Origin: Corbicula japonica
Taxonomy: Eukaryota; Mollusca; Bivalvia; Venerida; Cyrenidae
Assembly: GCA_038501625.1 (NCBI GenBank)
Contig: JAZAYU010000034.1
Location: forward strand, 2,438,102 to 2,502,101
Reading direction: 5' to 3'
DNA: 64,000 nt
Shown: positions 23,845-35,800 of the stretch, one piece after another
Layout: every line of letters begins with the position of its first letter
Numbering within the stretch: the stretch's first letter is position 1
The notes under the pieces: generated by a model
What the model was told of the DNA's origin: nothing
The model's database searches: none
The model's input: only the letters and a program-made list of their open reading frames with translations
Position numbers and translations under genes: made by a program

Positions 23845-26800
23845 ATGAGCAACCACTGGGATAAAGTTGAAATGACAAACCTGGAGCCTCCAAATTTGCA
23901 CGAGAATCACTTGGCAGGGCATGATGGAGGCCCACATGATAACCGCGGCTTGCACCCATCTCCGCCCAGTTCCTATGGCAGCCTGCTCGGGAGCACGCTG
24001 AGTATAAACCCAGAAGCTTCAACTGCAAACCTACTAAAACTTGACCTGGATAATAAAATAGATCGGCATACTGGAGAAGTGCGTGATACATGGAACAATA
24101 GGGCCGAGTTTCTGTTGTCGTTGATTGGTTATGCCGTGGGACTCGGTAATGTTTGGAGGTTTCCGTACCTCACGCAAAAGAACGGAGGAGGTATGTAAAG
24201 CATTTTCTGAAAAATGGTGAAATGTGATTTTGAAGATGGTTATTCAAACCTATTTGATAATAATTAATTAAGAAAGACTTATAGCTAAATCTATATAAAA
24301 ACTTACATTAAAAATAGTTAATTATTTAAAATGTGTTTTTCTTTATTGTTGAAATTCAGTTTGTTGAAATCGTAAATCCTTTGTCAATTTAGTTGTTGTT
24401 ACGATTCAGATTTGAAACAACTCACAACAAATGCCGTATTCAAATCACAGAATGTGTGGAAATGATACTGATGGAATGTGTCTAACATTTACTTGCCCAA
24501 CGCCTTCAAAATAGGAATCTTACCAATGGCATGACGGCCATTCGTAGCTGAATGTACCCAAATTTAATATCGTTGCTAGGATTAATGTGAAATTTTCAGT
24601 TGTTTCTTTCCGAATCTATCTCTAACTGCCATGAAGAACAGAATTGGCGGTTGCGTTTTTGTTTTTATCCAATAGCTTTCAAACTTGCTTGGCAGCTTGG
24701 TAGGGATTAGCTCGATATGAAAAATATTATCAAATAGACGTGTCTGCATTTTTGTGGCGCCGGTATATGTACGTAGTTCGCCATTTCATGACTTCCGACG
24801 CATGCAGTTACCTCATATCATAATGAAATTGATCACATTATTTGCCGATTTACTAATTGCAAATTAAAAATAAGTAGTTTTATATCTGAAAACTACCAAT
24901 TAATAATATAAGTGTTAATAATTCGGTGGTTTTGTGGATTTATAGTGGGTTTTTATGTCTTCTTTCTCTGAAATCCTGCTAGTTTTTGTAGGAACATTTA
25001 TTAATAAAATCTGATTGGAGTAAATTATTTTTTCCACTCCCTATATACATAGAGCGTTAAATGATAAAATAATTTGCATTCCACCATAGAGACTGTTTTA
25101 TCTGATAAAAATTGTTCGTGTTCAGTAATGGTGACAAATATGTACTCGTATACTTTAAAAAGAACTAAAGGGAACTTTGAAAGCCACTGAACACGACAAA
25201 TATGAAAATATTGCAGGCTCGTTTTGATTAAGCCTGTTCATTGGCAGTAATGGAAATGCATATTAGTGCCCACGCCGCCTTGCCCCGGGTTGAGCGCAAC
25301 TCAATATTTACCCCAATAAACAGTACAATTTTGATCAATCCCAAACGATGGTATGCATATGGCGGTGAACATGGAACCTTTAAAAGCAGGAAATATATCA
25401 TTGGGGTGATTGAACAATATCCGAATCAACATTGGCTGGGATATTGAAACCACCCATTAACAAACTGGCCGAAATATTTAAACAAAAGCAATTTTAGAAG
25501 TACTATTGACATAGTACATTAATATCGTGCTTAACGACCTTCAAAGAACGTAACTGATAACAGCAATAATTGAATGTACGGGGAGACTTTTTACAGCCGC
25601 CATACGGCACAAACAAAGATGCTGTAAAAATGTAGCAAGATATCAAATTATATAGAAAATATTTCAAGAATCACTAAAATTAAGTGCATGCAATTGAAAT
25701 ATTTTATTGAAAATAATTTTAAGACAATATTTTCGTTTCACTGCACATTCACAACTTTTTTCAAATTTCAGTTAGGTCATTTGACCGCCTGTTGACAGGA
25801 TACCCATTGTTATTTAAGTTTTGTTTCAATATTTCGGCCACTTATATTGGTATTGTTATATCAATCCCAAGTTTAGCTTTGCATTTTTTTGAAAATAGTA
25901 TGTAGTATTTAGTTTAAAAGTTATAGTGTTTTGCCGTGATATGCATGCTTTACACTTTAAGATCCCTTGTCAAAATTCTGTTCTGTTAAGTTGGAACAAT
26001 TACATTGTTAAAGACCAACTGGAGACCATATGCCGTTGTTCATAGCTTGTTTTAGTTTAAAAATACCGAATCGAATGTTCCATAATCATCATTTTATGCA
26101 CATCATCGTGGGATGGATCAAACTTCGGAGTAATAAGCGAAATAAAAATTTTTAAAGAACATCATAGGATTTTCTTTTGATGTCAACCCATATGTTTAAA
26201 CATACCTAAAGCAAGTTGGAAATTGATAGTATTAAAAGAAAAATTTATGAAAATTTATGATTAATTATTTGCAAGCCCTTCAAAAACAATACGCAGTATC
26301 AATTTCCCGGCTCGATATGTTACAGGCTTGATGAATCAACTATATACGTGCTAATGCAGTCTGACACTTGATTTATTTTATGGTTCTAGAATAATACGGC
26401 TCTCCGGAAGAACGGATATAATTGATTGTCAGAGAATATATCAAAAAATGAGATTGAGTGTTGAAACGTTGTTCTGAATTTATTTCGGTCTTCTGTCTGC
26501 GTCAGAAGCAGCTATCAGAAGTTTTATTTCTTTTTATCACATACATGGCTCTATTGGCAATTTTGGCATTAATGTTCATCATTGTTATTCGCCCGATCCC
26601 TAAGTAATTCTCCGTTTTACAGAGCTTTCTCCATAAGAAAAAGAGACATATATTTGGTTTTGATTCTATACAGAATAAACTTTGTAAAGGTCCAAACTAT
26701 AAGAATTTTAATGATACAATGATGTGCGGCATATTTCAAATAAAGCCTTTTTTGCAAAGGTGACCATGTAGGCCTGATTTCAATGAACTCCAAACCTTTA

Positions 26801-29800
26801 ATTTAGACATGCTCCGTGACTGAATTGTTAGGACGTATTTCGTCATACCCAAGTGTTTTGAAAGAGCATAACAATACGACTGTGTTACTAGAAAATTTAA
26901 TTTCGTTTTTTCCAAACTTGTTAAAAAGTCAATCTTTTGCATTTCGTTATCATGTTTATTTTGCTTTTGTTTATTAAAAAGTGAAATATCACAGGAAATT
27001 GCGGAAACCATAGCCTCCTATCATTGTCAAGTAATGGAGAGAAAGTGAGAGCATAAGTTAACTAAACGGTCGATTTCAATAAGGCACCTTAATTAATTAT
27101 CGAAAGAGAAAATCCGAATCGATACCGCCATTAAAAGTCAACGTTAGCTACTGGAGTTTAATTAAGATACTAATGTGCATTAAACTCGCCCTTTCTCCTT
27201 TCCGCTTGTTATATGAACAGAAATGTACAAAATGTCCTGGTGAATTAATTTCAACTCACCTATACGTTCGTGTGCTTTTGCATGCAACATTTTCCAGTTG
27301 ATGAGTGGACTCAAGCTTTTTCTTGAAGTCAACATGTTTCTTGTTATTAAAATGAGAACCTGTTGGGCAAATGTGAGGTTGGCGCACCCTAGAACATGTG
27401 ACAAACTTTTTGCCACTGACCGTTCAAAGGAAGTAACCCTAAGGTTCTCTTTTACGTTCATTGTTTGTGGTGCCTATTTAAACCTAAGGTTCTCTTTTTC
27501 GTTCATTGTTTGTGGTGCCTATTTAACCCTAAGGTTCTCTTTTTCGTTCATTGTTTGTGGTGCCTATTTAACCCCAAGGTTCTCTTTTTCGTTCATTGTT
27601 TGTGGTGCCTATTTAACCCTAAGGTTCTCTTTTTCGTTCATTGTTTGTGGTGCCTATTTAACCCCAAGGTTCTCTTTTTCGTTCATTGTTTGTGTTGCTT
27701 ATTTCACCCTAAGGTTCTCTTTTACGTTCATTATTTGTGGTGCATATTTAACAATAGTCATTTTTAAAACCCAAGCCCTCTTTTCACTTCGGCCTTTTGG
27801 GTGTGTGGAAACGCTTTGTATCTGAGTGTGGCTATTCCTGATATGTTTTGTTTCACTTTTTTCCATTTACTCGACAATACGCATGCAAACACACACAAAA
27901 TATTTGAAACTAATCTCACTGTAAGCGAAATGGTTAGGAACTCAAAAATTTACTGTAAATAAAGCAGCTAGAGTCAAATTAGCAAGAACAGTAATACAAA
28001 TGATCGTCTCTATTCTTTTTTTTTAATGTTTCGATTGAAACTCTCATTAACGCCAGCCAGTGTCGAAGTACATAAGAAGTAAGAAAAGGAATCAGCTGTG
28101 GAAGAAATTAATCTAACAACATGCAGAGAATCGTAGAATATCCTGAAGTTTGCATGTCTTTTGTCACTATGTCTTTTTGTCTCAGAATGGCATAGCATAA
28201 AAACTGAACGAGCTCACAGAATATCATAGACAAAGAAAAAGACCTGTCTCTCAGAATATCGCAATTAAATCTATGACCAAATCGAAACGTTACTCAATAC
28301 ATTTTATTACATCATTGATTTGAAACTTAGCACACCGTTTAATGCATTGGTCACAATTTATTCACGCACTGAACATTTTATGATTGATAAAAACCTAAAT
28401 GTTCTTAAATCGAAGATAAGGGCGCCTCCGTGGGCTATAAACTGCAGTCTAGAATAACCAGTCTTAACTGGAAACCTATTAAAAACAGTGCAGCTTTATT
28501 TCAGTTATTTCTTTAAAGAAATTTTCATATGATTTTTGTATTTTCAAGGTCTCTTGCTAATAATATAACAGAAGCATTTGTGCACATTGCCGCTAGGGAT
28601 GGATCAAAATATTGAGTTGCGCTCAACCCGGGCATAGGCGGCGTTGGAAGTAATATGCATTTCCACAACTGCCCATGAACAAGTTTAATCAAACCGAGCC
28701 TGCAATATTTTTCGTATTTGTATTGTTCGGTGGCTTTCAAAGTTCCCTTTTTACAAAATAAAATACACAATATTAATCAAAATAAAACAAAATAAAAATA
28801 TGAAGTGATAATAATATATCATGTACTAAATATGAAATCACAGTCTTCGCTCACAGCACGAAAGTAGACGGAAACAAGGGCCGAAATCATAAAACTAATA
28901 TTGATGACCAGTCTCCAATCTAAAACATCTGATTGGCCATTTCAGCCAATCAGATGCTTGATATTTGACATCAGACCCACATGCAGGTTTTAAAGCCTAA
29001 AATTGCGGTTCGAAGACCGCATATCCACGAAAGCCTTGTTTCACTGCTATCATGGGCACTTATCTGAAACCTTTAAAAAAAACAATAACACTTAAAGAAA
29101 CATCACTTTTACTGATATGCTAAGCTGTCGTTGAATTTGCATTCACGACCATTCCTGAAATAACACAAGATAGTTCTATGTTCTTTTTATTGATTGTAAA
29201 ATCGAATGTTGCGACCGAACTCCAGTTTCTATAAGAATGCAAGCTGGCTTACGTATATTCAGGAAAGTTATTGACAGCAAATTATTTTAGACTGATTGCT
29301 TCAAAGAAGCAACGATGTCTGCGGGAAACAATTAAGTTTCCATAATTCTATAATTGATAGAGTTCTTCTTATTAACCACAGGAATGTTCCCAAGATCAGA
29401 AAACTAAATCTGGAAACCATTCTTAAATCTCAAGCATCTGATTGGCTGAAATTGCGACTGAAAGATGGACATATCAAATTTACTTTGTGCTTGTATTTGA
29501 TCCTTTCAGGTGCTTTTCTGATCCCATATGCAGTCATGATTGTCATTGAGGGTATTCCATTGTTCTACCTAGAATTGGCAGTTGGTCAACGACTGAGGAA
29601 AGGAGCTGTAGGATCTTGGAACCAGGTATTCCAAAATTTTCATTTTGTAATGTCCGACATGAAATTATAGCACACAGAGAGATAACTCTAACCATAGCAC
29701 CATGTTTAACGCCGTTTCTCGTACGGTAGCCGCTGCAAATGCTACAGACTTACACGTGTGTTTATCAGCAACACCTTCTTCCACGTAGACATATACATGT

Positions 29801-32800
29801 TTTAATGCCACATCTGTAATCTGTATCCATATTCTAACTCTTAAGTGTATGATTTCATAGTTCCAATTATTGAATGTCTCGTGATAAAAACACTAACATC
29901 GGAGCTGGAAGTCTTTTAAGATCTTCCGATCAGATTATTTTGTTAAGTACTATCTCCTGTTATTATATTGACATTATTTTTTAATTATTTTCTAAAAACC
30001 TCACAGTGGTAACCCCGGTTATACAAGGTTACTGACCGGGTATATTTTTAGTTTTTATGCAGTTTTGGTAATAATAGTCCTACTAGATATGAGGATAGCT
30101 TTGCACGCTAAGCCCCTGTGTTCAATCCTTGGCGCTTGTTTTTTATGTAATGTAAAAAAGAAAATTTGCTTTAAATACTGCAAGAAGATAAAATCACGCT
30201 CAATAAAATAAGGCTAGTAATTTTTTATTTTCACTTAAGCCATCATAAATCAAGCTCAGTGACATAAAGGGCTTCATCGCAATGTAATTTTCTTCTTCAT
30301 CGCACTGTATTTTCCTTCTTCATCGCACTGTATTTTCCTTCTTCATCGCACTGTATTTTCCTTCTTCATCACACTGTATTTTCCTTCATCGCACTGTATT
30401 TTCCTTCTTCATCTTACTGTATTTTCCTTCTTCATCGCACTGTATTTTCTTTCTTCATCGCACTGTATTTTCCTTCTTTATCGCACTGTATTTTCTTTCT
30501 TCATCGCACTGTATTTTCCTTCTTCATCGTACTGTATTTTCTTTCTTCATCGCACTGTGATTTCCTTCTTCATCGCACTGTATTTTCCTTCTTCATCGCA
30601 CTGTATTTTCCTTCTTCATCGCACTGTATTTTCTTTCTTCATCGCACTGTATTTTCCTCTTCATCGCACTGTATTTTCTTTCTTCATCGCACTGTATTTT
30701 CCTTCTTCATCGCACTGTATTTTCCTTCTTCATCGCACTGTATTTTCTTTCTTCATCGCACTGTATTTTCCTTCTTCATCGCACTGTATTTTCTTTCTCC
30801 ATCGCACTGTATTTTCCTTCTTCACCGTACTGTATTTTCCTTCTTCATCGCACTCTATTTTCTTTCTTCATCGCACTGTGTTTTCCTTCTTCATCGCACT
30901 GTATTTTCCTTCTTCATCGCACTGTATTTTCCTATTTCATCGCACTGTATTTTCTTTCTTCATCGCACTGTATTTTCCTTCTTCATCGCACTGTATTTTT
31001 CTTCTTTATCGCACTGTATTTTCCTTCTTCATCGTACTGTATTTTCTTTCTTCATCGCACTGTATTTTCCTTCTTCATCGCACTGTATTTTCTTTCTTCA
31101 TCGCACTGTATTTTCCTTCTTCATCGCACTGTATTTTTCTTCTTCATCGCACTGTATTTTCCTCCTTCATCGCACTGTATTTTCCTTCTTCATCGTACTG
31201 TATTTTCCTTCTTCATCGCACTGTATTTTCTTTCTTCATCGCACTGTATTTTCCTTTTTCATCGTACTGTATTTTCCTTCTTCATCGCACTGTATTTTCC
31301 TTTTTTCATTATGACATCGTTGATATTTTTCTTATTGCATTTGCTGAAAGATTATGTCATTAAGAGCTCTACAACAAGAAAATTTCTACTAATTCTGTTA
31401 GCGCTATGCAATTTCCTAAATTACCCTGATGGAGCGAATGCCGGACAATCTATAGTCATCCTATAACAATGAGCAATATAATTTACAACGTATGACCACT
31501 GTTCATGACAGATAAACAAATATTGCAGATTTGGTTTTATTGACTCTATGAAAATACATAACTGCGACCACTGAATTTTAGCGAGATACTCCAACTTAAT
31601 GTAAGTTTAAGTTTTCTGTTTTATTTATGTTGCTGTTATAAATACCCCTGAAATCTTATCTGAAAAAAACGTTATTCAATATTGACTTCTGAAAACCTGT
31701 TAACTTTTAATTTCATTTAATTTCTATTTCATTATCACAGTACCTTTGTTTATGCCGTGTGGCGACTGTTAAAAGTCTCTCCGTACATTCCTTCAGTGCT
31801 GTTATCATTTATTTCCTTTGAAGGTCGTTAATCACGATACTTATTTACAATGTTAATATTACTTCTAAAATTACTTTTGTTATAATAATTCGGCCAGTTT
31901 CAAGTTGGGTGGTTTCAATTTCCCAGCCAATATATATTTGGATATTGTTCAATCACCTCCAAGTGTATACTTCCTGCTTATTAAATTTTGTCTTTGGCGT
32001 AGTCTGTAATATACAGGCTCCCTAGTCAAAATTCTTTTCTGTTTAGTTCCGCCCATTGTTTTCTCGTTTAGGACAAACCCATTCTTTTATCTGTGGACCA
32101 TACGCCGCTGAACACGGAATGGTATTAATCGGAAAATACCGCACTGTAGTTTCCATGTCCACCGCCGTTAGCACACCATCGTTTGGAACGGATCAAAATT
32201 CTTAATTGGTGTAAATATTGATTTGCGCTCAACCCGGGGCTAAGCGGTGTCGGCAGTATTATGCATTTCCATTACCTCCATGAACAGACTTAATCAAACC
32301 CAGTCTGCAATATTTTCATATTTGTCGTGTTCGATGGCTTTCAAAGTTCTATTTTCAACTATTTTAATGAAGTAGTAACATTTTATTCACTGCCAGTAGA
32401 TATTACTTGGAGATAAGTCCCACGTGATTTATCCTGGCACATATTAACCCCGTAACTTTAGTGATATATTATTAAATTAATCTCGTACGGCATTTTTTTC
32501 TTAATTTAAACATGAAGATTAATTACGAAAACTTCCAGGATTGAGATTGTCTAAGTGTATAAAAATTGTCCAAGGTTCAATCCAATTTGCTATATCCTCG
32601 GGCAGATTACTTTTTCCACCAGATGCACTTGCTAATATTTCTTTCGCCCATATAATGATTTGAAAATTGTTAAATAATGTCTTAACATTACCGATATTTT
32701 TTACTTACATGGTCTAACTGACAGGTAATCAATTAGAAACTTTGCCATTAGACGAAAATATCGTAGAAGCTGATCGGAAATCAATGTTTTTAGTCATCCA

Positions 32801-35800
32801 AACATACTGTAAATATGTTTTCTTCCCATTTTACCTTGTTATTATTTATTTCATTAATTACAACTACAATTACATATTTTAAATTTTATGACATGAGATC
32901 TATTTTTATTTTATTATCATATCTTTAAATATAACAGAGAATCAATTAGATTTTATTATATAATATGTACAAACTGTTAGTAAAAGTGTGTAGAGTGTAC
33001 GTATTTTCATTTGTTTTTTTTTAATAAAACCAAAGATCAATTGTGTACAGGTACGCCATATACACGAGAAAGAAACTAAAACACGATATTCAGATAAATT
33101 TGAAAAAGCAGAAGCTATAAACCTTTTAGTTCGAAAAACCATCGTTATTGACTTCGCAACTGTTGGGGGATGCTTACTAAACTATTTCCTATTTTACAAA
33201 TATTGTTGGCGTTTGAGATCAGAAGGATTTATTAAAAATATTAAACATATTTAAAATATAGTGTTTAGGGGATGGATGGCATTAACATCTTCTAACAATT
33301 TTGCTAACATTACGAATGATTGCCTTGCTTCAGAATGTTGTTTCATCGATCTGTAGTAACACAATCCATCTAAATCCCTAGAAAAAACAATGCTCTGATG
33401 TCTGTTCTATTTGGAGGCTAAATCAATTTGGTTATGCAAAGCACTCCTTTCATTAACATGAACGTTCTCCCAATGTATTACTGTTGAGTTATGAGTCTCG
33501 AGTGTGACAGTAACATGTTTTACTTCTGGAGAAATAAAAGAATAAGGATAAACGTGTCAATTTAATAATTAATATATATTTAAAAAGCGAAATATGCAGA
33601 TCAGAAATGGCCACATCCAGAAGATATACCACCCCCATACAGCCAAAATATAGAAGAAAAGATAATTGGTTATAAAAATGATCAATTTCAAAACAATCAC
33701 CACAACGACAAAATAGAACCCTCGGGGGTTACCGCCTTGGAACGGTCAGTGAAAAACACTGTGAGTTAAAACAATACCATGGTAAATAAAGGAGCGTATT
33801 TATAGCTTTCGATTATAAAAATCAATATTTGAGGAGTATAGACTTAGGTCCATGTCTATGTCCAACAAATAGTTCCAGCTATACATACCAATCACGTAAC
33901 AATACCGTGGTAAATCAAGGATCGTGTTGTAGGTTTCACCATACCTGGGGGGACTTGGCTTGGCGTCAGTGGTAGTAGCTTTCAACGTAGCTCTGTACTA
34001 CAACACCATCATGGCGTGGTGCTTCCTCTACCTGGTACAGAGTTTCCAGGACCCCCTTCCCTGGTCAGTCTGTCCGTCTGTTCACCATGGAAATATTACT
34101 ATCGTTGATGACGAGTGTCTGGTACGTAATATTTCTGTATAAATATGAAATTTGGAAAGTTCAATACATTTATGTATATGATGTTCGTAAATTTAATTTG
34201 CTGTATGCTGTTAAAAGTGCTATGATAAAATAACTTATAGCCTTATTGTTACTTTTTTAAGATTAGACAAATCTACTTTGAATGTTAAACATCATTTAAG
34301 CAGCAGAGCTTTCTGTGATTTTAATAAGATTACTAGCTTTTTGTAATGTTTGAGAGTCTGTACTTTCTGTAACAAAGGCTTGTTATCTATAATTTTAAGA
34401 AAGAATCCGTGCTTTTAGGTATGTTTATAGTGTCTATTGTTCTGAAATCTTTATAATAAAACGTGTTTTCTGCATTTTTAAGAATCTAAGCGTTCTGAAA
34501 TGTCCATAAGGACTCTTCACATATTTCTGGATGTTTTAACGATTTTGTACTTCTGATATGTTTACAGAGCGCCCACGCTTTCATTATGCTTTTTTTATTA
34601 AACAAGAAATATCTTTAAAAAAGATAAACGGCGTTGATGGAAAAGATTTATATATACATGTATATAAGAAAGAAAGAAATACAGAGAGGCAAAGCAGACA
34701 CAGTTTAGTTATTTTATTTTATTTGTTATAGCTGTTGACGAACCCTCCCTGCCTTCTTAGCATGACTTAGAGATTAAGCGACCGAATCATGACAACTCAT
34801 AAATTCATTGAAAGTGTCTTTCAAAAAAAATGTTGAAGCTGTTGCAACAATTTCATACAGTGATAACAAGTCGATTAAAGAAGCAAAATATTCAGTTTCA
34901 ATAAAATACCTCGTGTAGAGTGAGAATTCATGATGAATAAATGTCCTTGAAATTTAATAAATATAAATAATAACAGCCTGTTACAAGAGCGAAATCTACC
35001 AACTTTTACGTATATTAAGTTTAAAAAAAGTGTCCGTCCTGAGTATTGAACCCGGGGCCTCCGCTTGAGAGGCGAGAGTGTTAGCCACTACACTATAATG
35101 AACTTGTCTTACGAACTTGAAATTAACAATCAGTATCAAAGGAACTAGAAAGGAACCAGTAAGAACACTTCTCTTTCGTTTTACACTGTGTATTGTATGC
35201 AAGTGACACCCAAGAATATTCCATATAATATTATATTTAAGCCATCAATATTGACTTAACTGATTACTTAAATCGTAAATATGTTTTTCCTCCAATACAA
35301 CACCCACTAACAACCAATCTAATTAATCTATTTGATTTTTCCGCTGCATAATAATAAAATCCCACTAGATACCTCTCCAGCCTGCTAGATGCCTCTCTGG
35401 TGTAAAAAGCTACCAATCGAAATAGTTTATTTCATTTTCCCTCTGCATAATAAGAGAATACGAGTATTATTTACAACATTTCATTGGTCGAAAAACTAGG
35501 TCAAAAGTGAGCTTAGACAGCTAACGCCGAAAAAGTATGTTCTTTCTGTGATTTTATAACACTGAATGTCTGTATATTTCCAAGAGGAGCGGACCCACGT
35601 CATATTTCTGGTACCGAGAGACGTTACAGATAGAGCCAAATATAGATTCCAAACCGGGCTTCAACCTCAAGCTGGCTGCAGCTCTGCTGGTTGCCTGGGT
35701 AGTTGTCTTTCTATGCATGGCCAAAGGAATCAAAAGCTCCGGAAAGGTGAGAGGAGATTGTGAAGAAATTAGGAATGAGTTGCTTATTTTAACACGTTGA

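Noticed and set aside
27298..27825. 175-residue frame with seven [17 protein letters not shown] repeats
   Set aside because: Product of the 45-bp expansion inside an R1 mobile element; the same array is open in a second frame as well.
30557..31363. 268-residue open frame rich in [10 protein letters not shown] repeats
   Set aside because: It is the 23-bp minisatellite read through; the 23-residue period is simply three units. No flanking exon structure, and it lies within an SLC6 intron.
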